Counted from the first letter of the stretch, positions 6,785-15,495 are shown. The stretch is DNA of 21,129 nt from a bacterium (GCA_905221505.1 CAJNDL010000034.1:1-21129); one strand, 5' to 3'. The notes: a model not told the origin generated them from the sequence alone. Translations and numbers: made by a program.

Positions 6785-8056
6785 ATGAAGAAACAAAGCA
6801 AGTACCAAGAAGTCGTTTCCTATCTAAAAAATGGCATCGAGTCTGGATGTTTTCCGACGGGAAGTCGCCTGCCTTCTATCCGTCAACTAAGCCTTGACTT
6901 TCACTGTAGCAAGGACACTATTCAACGCGCCCTGCTGGAATTACGGCACGAACAATACCTCTATGCCAAGCCCCAGAGTGGCTACTATGTCCTAGAACAA
7001 GGGCAACACCAGGATCTAGAAATCGAAGTCACTGATGAACATGCCAACGCCTATGACGATTTCCGACTCTGTGTCAATGAAACCTTGATTGGCCGAGAAA
7101 ACTACCTCTTCAACTACTATGACAACCAAGAAGGTTTAGAAGACCTAAGACAGTCCATTCACAAACTGCTCTTTGACCAAGCCCTCTACTGCAAGGCTGA
7201 CCAACTGGTACTGACTTCTGGAACCCAACAAGCCCTTTTTATCCTCTCTCAAATTTCCTTCCCTAGCCAAGCCAAGGAAATCTTGGTGGAACAGCCGACC
7301 TACCATCGAATGAATCGCCTCTTGATTGCTCAGGGCTTGGACTATCAAACGATTGAACGAGGCATTGATGGGATTGACTTGAAGGAGCTGGAGCGCCATT
7401 TCAAGACAGGAAAAATCAAGTTTTTCTATACCATTCCTCGTTTTCACTATCCTCTGGGGCATTCCTATTCTGAGCAGGACAAACGAGCTATTCTTGACTT
7501 AGCTGCCAAGTATGGGGTCTATATCGTAGAGGACGACTATCTGGGTGATTTGGATTCCAAGAAGGGCCAGACCTTCCACTATCTGGATACAGAGGAGCGG
7601 GTCATTTACATCAAGTCCTTCTCAACCAGCCTCTTTCCAGCCCTGCGAATAACGGCACTCATTCTGCCAAATGCTATCAAGGAAGCCTTTGTGGCCTACA
7701 AAAATATCCTAGACTACGACAGCAATCTCATCATGCAAAAGGCCCTGTCACTCTATATCGATAGTCAATTATTTGAGAAAAATCGTTTAGCTCGCTTGGC
7801 CAATCAGGAAGCTTACCAAAAACAAATCGAGGAAAGGTTAGCTAAATTTCCTTGCCCCCTTCCTCATTTTCCTCTTCACGATGGTGTATTACTAGACTTG
7901 CGACAGTATCCTAAAATTGCCAGCCTCAAACACAGTCAACTAGGTTTGGACTTCTTTGAAGAAGCCTACTTGGGTGCCTGCCCTTACCAATTTGCCAAGG
8001 TGTCCTTAGACAATCTGGAAAAGGTTTTAAACTATTTAAAAGCAGAATTGGAATGA
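6785..8056 (+). CDS. MocR-like GntR-family transcriptional regulator with aminotransferase-like domain
   Basis: The 423-residue protein joins an N-terminal GntR winged helix (about 1-70: YLKNGIESGCFPTGSRLPSI, then CSKDTIQRALLELR) to a fold-type I aminotransferase-like domain (about 95-423: LTSGTQQALFIL, YGVYIVEDDYLGDLD). Family members such as GabR and PdxR bind PLP through a lysine in a [GT]-[ST]-F-S-K-S-L motif. Here the segment is IYIKSFSTSLFPALRI: position 281 is Thr and the preceding Gly is Lys277. Arg288, the usual carboxylate contact, is kept. PLP binding is therefore doubtful or altered. The gene is divergent from alsD with facing promoters and is the only plus-strand gene recognised. 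It probably regulates alsD, itself, or both; the effector is unknown. Confidence 0.88.
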   Translation: MKKQSKYQEVVSYLKNGIESGCFPTGSRLPSIRQLSLDFHCSKDTIQRALLELRHEQYLYAKPQSGYYVLEQGQHQDLEIEVTDEHANAYDDFRLCVNETLIGRENYLFNYYDNQEGLEDLRQSIHKLLFDQALYCKADQLVLTSGTQQALFILSQISFPSQAKEILVEQPTYHRMNRLLIAQGLDYQTIERGIDGIDLKELERHFKTGKIKFFYTIPRFHYPLGHSYSEQDKRAILDLAAKYGVYIVEDDYLGDLDSKKGQTFHYLDTEERVIYIKSFSTSLFPALRITALILPNAIKEAFVAYKNILDYDSNLIMQKALSLYIDSQLFEKNRLARLANQEAYQKQIEERLAKFPCPLPHFPLHDGVLLDLRQYPKIASLKHSQLGLDFFEEAYLGACPYQFAKVSLDNLEKVLNYLKAELE

Positions 8057-8075
8057 CTCCCAACTCTGCTTTTTT
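8038..8075 (+). terminator. Terminator of the MocR-type regulator gene
   Basis: Arms 8038-8051 and 8060-8073 (aaaagcaga-a-ttgg with ccaa-c-tctgctttt, one mismatch) close an 8-nt loop containing the TGA stop. A run of six T follows at 8070-8075. It lies between convergent genes; on the minus strand the T run is weaker, so it may only partly terminate the opposing gene. Confidence 0.8.
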
Positions 8076-8076
8076 C

Positions 8077-8892
8077 TTATTGTTCAACTTCTGTTAAGGT
8101 TGCCGCTTTTTCAAGATATTTTTGGTAGGTGCCGTCATCCTTGAGTTTTTGGATGACCTTGTCCACCACTTCTTTCAAATCAGCACTATTTTTTCTAAGG
8201 GCAACTGCATTGGCTTCGCCGTCATTCATCTTCAAGCTGACAGTTGCGACAGCTAGGTCAGCATTTTTAGCAGCATAGCTAAGGGCAACAGGCTCATCCA
8301 TGTGAACAGCATCTACTTTTCCAGCCTGCAATTCATTGACAGCTTCACCCATATTGGTTAGGGAAGTCAATTGAGCTTTTGGCAATTGTTCCTTGATCAT
8401 AGACTCTGGAACAGTCCCTTTTTGGGCTGCAATATTAGCACTTTCTAGGCTAGTTAAATCCTTGTATTTTTCTACATCAGCCTTACGAACCAAGAAACTA
8501 ATCTTGTTTTCATAGTAAGGGATTGAAAAATCAAAGACTTCTTTTCTCTCATCAGTAGCGCTAATTCCTGCAACCGCTAGGTCGGCCTTACCAGTTTGAA
8601 GACTAGTCAAGACATTGTCAAAACTCATGCTTGAGATTTCCAACTTCACCCCAAGTTCATCAGCAATAGCCTGAGCCATATCAATATCCGCACCGACTAC
8701 CTGATTTTTCCCATCAACCAATGATTGAAATTCAAAAGGTGCATAGTCAGGACTGGTCGCCACAACCAATTTCCCTTTTTGCTTAATGGCTTCAACAGCT
8801 GACTGAGAACCATTCGAACCTGACTGGCAAGCTACTAAGAAGAAACTTGCAAGAAAACTACATAAAACAAATATCCATTTTTTTGATTTCAT
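8077..8892 (-). CDS. Amino-acid ABC transporter substrate-binding lipoprotein (SBP_bac_3 family)
   Basis: This is a surface-anchored receptor for a polar amino acid or related solute. The 271-residue precursor has a lipoprotein signal peptide with lipobox LVAC (Cys22) and a low-complexity Gly/Ser linker. The SBP_bac_3 domain follows: GKLVVATSPDYAPFEF near residue 40, GADIDMAQAIADELG, then the ISATDERKEVFDFSIPYY and AAQKGTVPESM stretches typical of the family. No permease or ATPase gene is adjacent in the window, so it must work with a transporter encoded elsewhere. The ATG has a GAGAGG site and a perfect consensus promoter. The ligand cannot be told from sequence. Confidence 0.9.
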   Translation of the reverse strand: MKSKKWIFVLCSFLASFFLVACQSGSNGSQSAVEAIKQKGKLVVATSPDYAPFEFQSLVDGKNQVVGADIDMAQAIADELGVKLEISSMSFDNVLTSLQTGKADLAVAGISATDERKEVFDFSIPYYENKISFLVRKADVEKYKDLTSLESANIAAQKGTVPESMIKEQLPKAQLTSLTNMGEAVNELQAGKVDAVHMDEPVALSYAAKNADLAVATVSLKMNDGEANAVALRKNSADLKEVVDKVIQKLKDDGTYQKYLEKAATLTEVEQ

Positions 8893-8923
8893 AAATAAAC
8901 AACCTCTCTGTTAATTTTGTATA

Positions 8924-8952
8924 ATTATAACGCTATCCAAGTTACTTGTCAA
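8924..8952 (-). promoter_or_regulatory. Perfect sigma-A promoter of the substrate-binding lipoprotein
   Basis: On the minus strand, TTGACA (8952-8947), exactly 17 nt, then TATAAT (8929-8924), 31 nt ahead of the ATG at 8892. Both boxes match consensus at every position, which predicts strong transcription unless a repressor acts. Confidence 0.9.
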
Positions 8953-8996
8953 GTGTTTTTTGAATTTTTATCTTAAAAATATTTTTTTCATTCAAG

Positions 8997-9030
8997 AAAA
9001 GGAGCTATCAGTTGATTTCAAGCTCCTTTT
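8997..9030 (-). terminator. Terminator of the pst-phoU operon
   Basis: A perfect 10-bp stem (aaaaggagct at 8997-9006 with agctcctttt at 9021-9030) has a 14-nt loop. On the minus strand it ends in TTTT and lies about 20 nt after the phoU stop. It separates phoU from the downstream lipoprotein promoter. Confidence 0.75.
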
Positions 9031-9049
9031 TATACAGAATAAACCTATT

Positions 9050-9703
9050 TTATAGTTCGACAATCTTACCTGTTTCAAAGTAAACAACCCATTCACAGAT
9101 ATTTTTGGCATAGTCTCCAATACGTTCCAAGAAGGCAATCACTTGGAAATAATCACGACCTGTAACGATGGCATCTGGATTTTTCTTGATTTCTTCTGTA
9201 GCCAAGTCACGAATACTATCAAAATAATGGTTGATTTTTTCGTCCATTGCTGCTACTTCATAGGCCTGGTCCACTGACGCATTGAGATAGAGGTCAAGGG
9301 CTGCTTCGACGAAGTTCTTGACATCGCGACCCATTCTCTTGATTTCTTCCTCAACAGCTGGGATACGTTGTTCTCCCTTCATCCGAATAGTTGCTTTTGC
9401 GATTGACACCGCATGGTCACCCATACGTTCCAAGTCAGACACGGCCTTCAAGACTGTTAGAACTGTACGCAAGTCTTGAGAAACCGGTTGTTGGAGGGCA
9501 ATCATTTCAAATGATTTTTTCTCCAATTTCACTTCGTATTCATTTACTTCTGCATCGTCTTCGATGACTTCCTTAGCCAAATCACGGTCATGCGTGACAA
9601 AGGCACGCACCGTACGATTGATTTGGGATAGCACTTCTTGTCCCATGGCATAGAACTGGTTGTGCAATTTCTCTAAATCTTCTTCAAATTGAGAACGTAA
9701 CAT
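9050..9703 (-). CDS. phoU: Phosphate transport regulator PhoU
   Basis: PhoU is a cytoplasmic all-helical metal-binding protein. It links the PstSCAB transporter to the phosphate-sensing two-component system and restrains uptake when phosphate is plentiful. The protein (217 residues from this start) is made of two three-helix repeats, each with the family metal-cluster motif: DLERMGDHAVSIA in the first half and FLERIGDYAKNI in the second. Two ATGs stand side by side (9706 and 9703). The second is 7 nt from GGAG, the first only 4, so I chose the second. It follows the second pstB by 11 nt and ends the operon. Confidence 0.95.
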   Translation of the reverse strand: MLRSQFEEDLEKLHNQFYAMGQEVLSQINRTVRAFVTHDRDLAKEVIEDDAEVNEYEVKLEKKSFEMIALQQPVSQDLRTVLTVLKAVSDLERMGDHAVSIAKATIRMKGEQRIPAVEEEIKRMGRDVKNFVEAALDLYLNASVDQAYEVAAMDEKINHYFDSIRDLATEEIKKNPDAIVTGRDYFQVIAFLERIGDYAKNICEWVVYFETGKIVEL

Positions 9704-9714
9704 CATTTATCTCC

Positions 9715-10473
9715 TTATCCAAATTTTCCTGAAATATAATCTTCTGTTTCCTTGTGTTGTGGGTTGAGGAACATCTTCTTGGTATCGTTAAATTCAATCA
9801 AATCCCCATCAAGGAAAAATCCTGTTTTGTCAGAGATACGAGAGGCTTGTTGCATAGAACGTGTAACCAAGAGCATGGTGTATTTATCTTTTAGCCCATA
9901 CAAGGTTTCCTCAATCTTCCCAGCAGAGATAGGGTCCAAGGCTGAAGTCGGTTCATCCAAGAGAATGATTTTAGGACTGGTTGCCAAGACGCGGGCAACA
10001 CAGACACGTTGCTGTTGTCCACCTGAAAGCCCGATAGCTGAATCATGCAGGCGGTCCTTGACCTCATCCCAGATGGAAGCACGCTGCAATGCTTTTTCCA
10101 CAGCTTCATCCAGAACCTGCTTGTCCTTCACTCCATTGATACGAAGACCGTAGACAACATTTTCGTAGATAGACATAGGGAAAGGGTTTGGTTGTTGGAA
10201 AACCATACCAATTTCCTTACGCAATTCAACTGTATCTGTACGCGGGCTGTAAATATTGTGGCCGTTGTAAACCACCGAACCAGTTGTGGTCACCTCTGGA
10301 TTGAGGTCCCCCATGCGGTTGATAGCCTTGAGAAGGGTTGACTTTCCTGATCCAGATGGACCGATCAAGGCTGTAATTTCCTTAGGTTGGAAAGATAGGG
10401 AAACACTATTCAAGGCCTTCTTTTGATTGTAGTAAACGGACAGGTCTGACACCTGTAAAATCGCTTCTGTCAT
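9715..10473 (-). CDS. pstB: Phosphate ABC transporter ATPase PstB, second copy (Arg at switch-His position)
   Basis: This is one of two adjacent PstB ATPases of the phosphate importer. The 252-residue protein has Walker [10 protein letters not shown] (38-46), Q-loop Gln93, signature LSGGQ (149-153) and Walker B KIILLDEP (168-175). Where PstB proteins normally read VTH-NMQQA or VTH-SMQQA, this copy reads VTRSMQQA, placing Arg205 at the switch histidine. The codon, CGT, is clear in the sequence. That residue normally helps ATP hydrolysis, so this subunit may be catalytically weak and work as the degenerate half of a PstB heterodimer. It begins 12 nt after the first pstB. Confidence 0.94.
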   Translation of the reverse strand: MTEAILQVSDLSVYYNQKKALNSVSLSFQPKEITALIGPSGSGKSTLLKAINRMGDLNPEVTTTGSVVYNGHNIYSPRTDTVELRKEIGMVFQQPNPFPMSIYENVVYGLRINGVKDKQVLDEAVEKALQRASIWDEVKDRLHDSAIGLSGGQQQRVCVARVLATSPKIILLDEPTSALDPISAGKIEETLYGLKDKYTMLLVTRSMQQASRISDKTGFFLDGDLIEFNDTKKMFLNPQHKETEDYISGKFG

Positions 10474-10485
10474 ACTGTTTCCTTT

Positions 10486-11289
10486 CTATCCAAAGTGTCC
10501 TGTTACGTAGTCATTGGTTGACTGTAGTTTGGCATTTTGGAAAATATTAGACGTCTTATCATACTCGATCAAGTCACCTAAGTAGAAAAATCCTGTATAG
10601 TCACTAGCACGCGCAGCCTGCTGCATACTGTGGGTTACGATGATGATGGTGAAATCCTTCTTCAATTCCAGCATGGTTTCTTCCAGCTGGGCTGTCGCAA
10701 TCGGATCCAAGGCTGACGCTGGCTCATCCATCAAGAGAATGTCAGGCTTGACCGAAATAGCACGAGCGATACAGAGACGTTGCTGCTGACCACCTGATAG
10801 GGTCAAGGCTGACTTGTGCAAATCGTCTTTGACCTGGTCCCAAAGGGCAGCCTGACGAAGAGAGGTTTCCACAATTTCATCCAAGACTTGCTTGTCCTTA
10901 ACCCCTGCACGTTCATGAGCAAAAGTGATATTACGATAAATAGACTTAGCAAAGGGATTTGGTCGTTGGAAAACCATTCCGATGTGTTTACGCATCTCAT
11001 AAACATTGATTTCTGGACGGTTGACATCAATCCCTTGATAGAGGATTTGACCTGTGACCTTGGCAATATCAATAGTATCATTCATCCGGTTAAGACTGCG
11101 AAGGTAGGTTGATTTTCCTGATCCAGATGGGCCAATTAAGGCTGTGATTTTATTTTTTTCAAATTGCATATCGATGCCCTTGATGGATTCTTTTTTACCG
11201 TAGTAAACATGTAAATCCTTAGTAGAGAGGGCCACTTTCTCTTCAGGAAAGGTGATGATATGCTTTTCATCCCAATTATATTTTGACAT
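10486..11289 (-). CDS. pstB: Phosphate ABC transporter ATPase PstB, first copy
   Basis: This ATPase subunit of the high-affinity phosphate importer is 267 residues long. It has an N-terminal extension of about 20 residues compared with its neighbour. Motifs are complete: Walker [10 protein letters not shown] (53-61), Q-loop VFQRPNPF near 106-113, signature LSGGQ (164-168), Walker B DILLMDEP (183-190) and switch His220 in VTHSMQQAAR. It lies 10 nt after pstA and 12 nt before the second pstB. Having two unlike pstB genes in one operon is usual in streptococci and some other Firmicutes. This copy is the one with all catalytic residues. Confidence 0.95.
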   Translation of the reverse strand: MSKYNWDEKHIITFPEEKVALSTKDLHVYYGKKESIKGIDMQFEKNKITALIGPSGSGKSTYLRSLNRMNDTIDIAKVTGQILYQGIDVNRPEINVYEMRKHIGMVFQRPNPFAKSIYRNITFAHERAGVKDKQVLDEIVETSLRQAALWDQVKDDLHKSALTLSGGQQQRLCIARAISVKPDILLMDEPASALDPIATAQLEETMLELKKDFTIIIVTHSMQQAARASDYTGFFYLGDLIEYDKTSNIFQNAKLQSTNDYVTGHFG

Positions 11290-11299
11290 GGCTTCTCCT

Positions 11300-12184
11300 T
11301 TAGGCAGCGGTTAATTTCTTATGTAGGTAGCTTCCGAGTTTGCGGGCTCCAAAGTTAAAGATGAGGATAAAGATGAGGAGCACGGCGGCAGAACCTGCTG
11401 ATACGATAGTTCCATCTGGAATAGTTCCTTCGCTATTGACTTTCCAGATGTGGACAGCCAAGGTTTCTGCTTGACGGAAGATAGAGATTGGGCTCGTCAC
11501 ACTGAGAATATTCCAGTTAGACCAGTCAAGGGCTGGAGCGGATTGTCCTGCTGTATAGATAAGAGCAGCTGCTTCACCAAAGATACGACCAGAGGCCAAG
11601 ACAACCCCAGTGACAATACCTGGAAGGGCTTCTGGAATGACAACATGGACAACTGTCTCCCAACGAGAAATCCCAAGAGCCAGACCAGCCTCACGTTGCG
11701 TATGGTGAACGTGTTTCAAGCTGTCTTCAACATTACGAGTCATCTGAGGCAGGTTAAAGACTGTCAAGGCCAAGGCACCTGAAATGATTGAAAATCCATA
11801 CTCAAACTGAACTACAAAGATTAAGTAACCAAAGAGACCTACAACCACAGATGGCAGTGAAGACAAGATTTCAATACAGGTTCTGACAAAATTGGTCACA
11901 GGACCTTTTTTGGCATATTCAGCTAGGAAAATCCCAGCCCCCATAGACAAGGGAACAGAAATAATCAAGGTAATGACCAAAAGGAAGAAGGAATTATAGA
12001 GCTGAATTCCAATCCCTCCACCAGCTTGGTAAGAAGATGATTTGCCAGTCAAGAAAGACCAAGAGATGTGGGGCAAACCACGAACCAAGATATAAAGAAT
12101 CAAGGATGCCAAAATGGCAACGATGATTCCTGCAATAGAGTAGAGGACAGCTGTTGCAATTTTATCTAATTTCTTAGCGTGCAT
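11300..12184 (-). CDS. pstA: Phosphate ABC transporter permease PstA
   Basis: PstA is a channel subunit of the phosphate importer, paired with PstC. The 294-residue protein has about six membrane segments. Family stretches are visible: GGIGIQLYNSFFL, SLPSVVVGLFGYLIF and the ATPase-contact loop EAGLALGISRWETVVHVVIPEALPGI. The last of these is the EAA motif. The ATG overlaps the end of pstC by 11 nt and has an AGAGGAAAG ribosome site. It is followed by the first pstB after 10 nt. Confidence 0.95.
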   Translation of the reverse strand: MHAKKLDKIATAVLYSIAGIIVAILASLILYILVRGLPHISWSFLTGKSSSYQAGGGIGIQLYNSFFLLVITLIISVPLSMGAGIFLAEYAKKGPVTNFVRTCIEILSSLPSVVVGLFGYLIFVVQFEYGFSIISGALALTVFNLPQMTRNVEDSLKHVHHTQREAGLALGISRWETVVHVVIPEALPGIVTGVVLASGRIFGEAAALIYTAGQSAPALDWSNWNILSVTSPISIFRQAETLAVHIWKVNSEGTIPDGTIVSAGSAAVLLIFILIFNFGARKLGSYLHKKLTAA

Positions 12185-13091
12185 AGTTTTTCTTTCCTCT
12201 TTCTTTCGTAATCAATTTAATCACACTGTTGAAGGCCAAACTCATCAAGAGCAAGACTAAGGCCAGTGACCAGAGAACGTTATTGTCTACTGTTCCCATA
12301 ACAGTATTTCCAATACCCATAGTCAAAACAGAGGTCAAGGTCGCAGCAGGTGTTGTCAATGAAGTTGGGACAACGGCTGAGTTTCCGACCACCATCTGAA
12401 TAGCCAAGGCCTCACCAAAGGCACGCGCCATCCCAAAGACCACTGCTGTGAAAATCCCTGAACGCGCCGCTTTCAATGTCACGCGCCAGATGGTTTGCCA
12501 ACGAGTGGCTCCCATAGCCAAACTAGCTTCGCGGTAGTGACGAGGCACCGCACGCAAGCTATCGGTTGTCATAAAGGTTACTGTCGGTAAAATCATGACA
12601 AAGAGAACGAAAATACCTGACAAAATCCCAAAACCAGTTCCACCAAAGACACTACGGACAAAAGGAACTACGACCTGCAAACCAATAAATCCATACACAA
12701 CTGAAGGAATCCCGACCAGCAATTCAATAGCTGGTTGCAAGATTCTAGCACCTTTTGGTGAGACTTCGGTCATAAAGACTGCCGCACCAATGGCAAAAGG
12801 AGTTGCGATAAGAGCTGACAAGATTGTGACAATAAAGGAACCCAAAATCATAGGAAGGGCACCAAATTGTTTACCTGAAGGATTCCAAGTTTGTCCAAAG
12901 AGGAAATCAAAGATATTGACTCCATTGACAAAGAAGGTCGACAAACCTTTTTGGGCTACGAAAATCAAAATCATAGCCACAATGATAACAATCAAAGACA
13001 GACAGGCAAAGGTCAAGCCTTTTCCTAGTTTCTCTAAACGAGAGTTCTTTGAGGGAGAAAGTAATTTTTTAGCTAATTCTTCTTGATTCAT
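12174..13091 (-). CDS. pstC: Phosphate ABC transporter permease PstC
   Basis: PstC is the partner channel subunit of PstA. The 305-residue protein has an N-terminal cytoplasmic stretch, a first membrane segment at about residues 28-50, then the permease core. Family motifs include GIPSVVYGFIGLQVVVPFV and the EAA loop EASLAMGATRWQTIWRVTLKAA. GMARAFGEALAIQMVVGNS, typical of PstC, follows. The stop of pstS and the ATG of pstC overlap by one base (TAATG), and a GGGAG ribosome site lies inside pstS, so translation is coupled. It overlaps pstA by 11 nt. Confidence 0.95.
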   Translation of the reverse strand: MNQEELAKKLLSPSKNSRLEKLGKGLTFACLSLIVIIVAMILIFVAQKGLSTFFVNGVNIFDFLFGQTWNPSGKQFGALPMILGSFIVTILSALIATPFAIGAAVFMTEVSPKGARILQPAIELLVGIPSVVYGFIGLQVVVPFVRSVFGGTGFGILSGIFVLFVMILPTVTFMTTDSLRAVPRHYREASLAMGATRWQTIWRVTLKAARSGIFTAVVFGMARAFGEALAIQMVVGNSAVVPTSLTTPAATLTSVLTMGIGNTVMGTVDNNVLWSLALVLLLMSLAFNSVIKLITKERGKKNYAR

Positions 13092-13969
13092 TATTGACTC
13101 CCTTCTAGTGCTGTTACCGTTCCGACAGCATCTTTTTCAACCTTCATTTCCTTGACAGAAATATATCCCATTCCCTTAACGATTCCGCTTTGCGCTTCAT
13201 CTGAGAGGACAAAGTTGAGAAACTCTGCCACCAATTCATTGGGCTGACCTAGGGTATACATGTGTTCATAAGACCACAGAGGCCAGTTATTGGTTGTAAC
13301 ATTTTCTGCAATCGGCTCATAGCCGTTCAATTTCATGCGTTTAACTGAGTCATCCACATAGGCAAAGGCTAGGTAAGAAATGGCTCCTGGTGTCTGAGAA
13401 ACAATGTTTTTGACCATCCCATTTGAATCCTGTTCTTGACTCTGCACGGCAGATTGGCCATCCATGACAACACTATCAAAGGTTGCACGCGAACCAGAAC
13501 TTGCCGCACGGTTGATAATAGAAATGGCTAGGTCTTTCCCCCCAACCTCTTTCCAGTTGGTCACTTGACCTGTGAAGATGCTACGGAGTTGTTCAGTTGT
13601 CAAATTTTCAACATCAACTTCCTTGTTCACAATTACCGCCAAGCCCGCTACAGCTACCTTATGGTCCACTAGGGCTGAAGCGTTGATACCGTCTTTTTCC
13701 TCGGCAAATACGTCTGAATTTCCTACATCAACGGCTCCAGATTGAACCTGAGACAGACCTGTACCAGACCCTCCACCTTGGACGTTGACTGTTTTTCCAA
13801 CGTGCATAGAGCCAAATTCATCTGCTGCTGCTTCGACCAAGGGCTGAAGAGCCGTTGAGCCAACAGCTGTCATGGATTCTCCTCGATCAATCCAGCTAGC
13901 ACATCCCGCCAAAGAACCTGCCAGCAAAAGAGCCGCAAGGGATAGAGCGAGTTTTTTCCTTTTTTTCAC
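13091..13969 (-). CDS. pstS: Phosphate-binding lipoprotein PstS
   Basis: PstS binds inorganic phosphate at the cell surface and hands it to PstCAB. The 292-residue precursor has a lipoprotein signal peptide with lipobox LAGC (Cys23). Phosphate-binding loops follow: [29 protein letters not shown] and the [11 protein letters not shown] stretch. The start codon is GTG at 13969, with an AAGGAG site about 9 nt upstream; the highly charged MKKRKK that follows supports it. It opens the operon pstSCABB-phoU. The 221-nt upstream gap holds a plausible promoter. Phosphate-starvation control would be expected from the family, but I cannot identify the response-regulator site with confidence. Confidence 0.95.
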   Translation of the reverse strand: MKKRKKLALSLAALLLAGSLAGCASWIDRGESMTAVGSTALQPLVEAAADEFGSMHVGKTVNVQGGGSGTGLSQVQSGAVDVGNSDVFAEEKDGINASALVDHKVAVAGLAVIVNKEVDVENLTTEQLRSIFTGQVTNWKEVGGKDLAISIINRAASSGSRATFDSVVMDGQSAVQSQEQDSNGMVKNIVSQTPGAISYLAFAYVDDSVKRMKLNGYEPIAENVTTNNWPLWSYEHMYTLGQPNELVAEFLNFVLSDEAQSGIVKGMGYISVKEMKVEKDAVGTVTALEGSQ

Positions 13970-14155
13970 TGTTTTTCTCCTTGAAAATAATGGTGAATGG
14001 TTTGAATTTTTTCAACTATTTATTTATGTTTTTCTTTTTTTAAATCAGGAGTCTACTGAAGTTCTGAGATTGGTTTTACTTGAAATTTGCTCAGTTACCG
14101 TTTCCATCAATTTTGACTTAAAATGAAAGACAATTTGAAAAAAATCCATACTTCC

Positions 14156-14184
14156 ACTATAACATAGACAAGCTACTTTGACTA
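14156..14184 (-). promoter_or_regulatory. Candidate promoter of the pst operon
   Basis: On the minus strand, TAGTCA (14184-14179), a 17-nt spacer and TATAGT (14161-14156) lie about 186 nt before the pstS GTG, just after rsmF. The boxes match consensus at four and five of six positions. A start here would give a leader of about 180 nt. A regulated promoter with a weak -35 would fit phosphate control, but no terminator separates rsmF, so read-through is also possible. Confidence 0.45.
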
Positions 14185-14190
14185 GCATTT

Positions 14191-15495
14191 TCACTTGAAT
14201 CTGAGGCCTTTTGGAAAATAATTTTTCAAAACATTTCCAGTCACCTTAGCAAAGCCCAAACCATTGCCCTGAACCAAAACTTGGTACCAACCATTTGGCA
14301 GACTTTCCGCCAGCTGAACGGTTTCTCCAGCCGCATACTTTACAAACGCTTCTTGGTCAATTTCAACCGACTGCTTGACCTGACTCGGTTTCAAGGCTAG
14401 ACCAAGAGCAAAACTGGGTTCAAAACGTTTCTTCTTAAAGGTACCCAGATGCAGACCATTGCGAGCAATCTTGAGCTTCCCTAGATCTGGCAAGAGTTCT
14501 GGCAAGAGATAAAGCTGGTCTCCAAAAGTCTGCAAGATACCCGGTAAATTAACCTTCAAGTGATTTTGGGCAAATTCCTGCCACAAGGCAACTTGCTCAC
14601 GGCTGAGATTGCTCTTACTTGCCTTAAATTTAGGAACTGGATTGTCACCCTTAAACTGTAGATGGGCTACAAACTGCCCCTCTCCCTTAAAATGATGAGG
14701 ATACATCCGAGCCGTTTCTGGCAGATCAATTCCAGCTACCATCCCATTGATATGCTCAACTGGCAACAAGGCAAAATCATACTCATCCAACAACCAATTG
14801 ACAATCTCTTCGTTTTCCTCAGGTGCCCAGGTACAAGTCGAATAAACCAGACGACCTCCTTCAGCTAACATGGTCACTGCATCCGCTAGAATTTCTCTTT
14901 GCAAACTAGCACATTGACTCGGATAATCAAGACTCCAATAGTCCATAGCATCTGGCTGCTTACGGAACATTCCTTCACCCGAGCAAGGGGCATCAAGAAC
15001 GATTAAGTCAAAATAGCCTTTAAAGACCTTGGCCAAGCGGTCAGCAGATTCATTGGTCACTACGACATTTGTCGCTCCAAAGCGCTCCATGTTTTCGACT
15101 AAAATCTTAGCCCGCTTGCTTGAAATTTCGTTGGAGACAAGAAGGCCCTCTCCTGCTAGATAGGCTGCCAGTTGGGTTGATTTACCACCAGGCGCAGCGG
15201 CCAAGTCCAAGACCTTCATCCCAGGACTGGGCTGTGCTACCTGAGCTACCATCTGAGCAGCGGGTTCTTGCGAATAAACCAAACCAGTAGCATGTTCAGG
15301 CGATTTCCCTGAAACCTTCCCATAATGTCCCCAAGGGGTTTGAGGAATGGGATCAGAAAAGGAAACTGGCGCTTCTTTTAAAGGATTGACCCGAAAGGCC
15401 GAAACCGCTTCCTCCTCAAAAGAGGCAAGAAAATCTCTTGCCTCATCTCCTAGTATCTCTTCATATTTTTCAACAAATCCTTCTGGAAATTGCAT
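14191..15495 (-). CDS. rsmF: RsmF-type rRNA cytosine-C5 methyltransferase (NOL1/NOP2/Sun family)
   Basis: The enzyme transfers a methyl group from SAM to cytosine C5 in 16S rRNA. The 434-residue protein has the SAM-binding motif VLDLAAAPGGKSTQL (95-109). The two catalytic cysteines are Cys171 in DAPCSGEGMFRK and Cys221 in YSTCTWAPEENE. A C-terminal region of about 150 residues that resembles the RNA-binding domain of RsmF/YebU proteins follows. Its ATG directly follows the TAA of the upstream phosphatase gene (TAAATG). The ribosome site AAAGGAAAAG lies in the end of that gene, so it belongs to the spx cluster. The exact target base in this genus cannot be read from the sequence. Confidence 0.92.
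   Translation of the reverse strand: MQFPEGFVEKYEEILGDEARDFLASFEEEAVSAFRVNPLKEAPVSFSDPIPQTPWGHYGKVSGKSPEHATGLVYSQEPAAQMVAQVAQPSPGMKVLDLAAAPGGKSTQLAAYLAGEGLLVSNEISSKRAKILVENMERFGATNVVVTNESADRLAKVFKGYFDLIVLDAPCSGEGMFRKQPDAMDYWSLDYPSQCASLQREILADAVTMLAEGGRLVYSTCTWAPEENEEIVNWLLDEYDFALLPVEHINGMVAGIDLPETARMYPHHFKGEGQFVAHLQFKGDNPVPKFKASKSNLSREQVALWQEFAQNHLKVNLPGILQTFGDQLYLLPELLPDLGKLKIARNGLHLGTFKKKRFEPSFALGLALKPSQVKQSVEIDQEAFVKYAAGETVQLAESLPNGWYQVLVQGNGLGFAKVTGNVLKNYFPKGLRFK

Noticed and set aside
12595..13086. Lys/Pro-rich open frame on the plus strand opposite pstC
   Set aside because: Its odd composition comes from reading the reverse of a hydrophobic permease gene; there is no support for translation.
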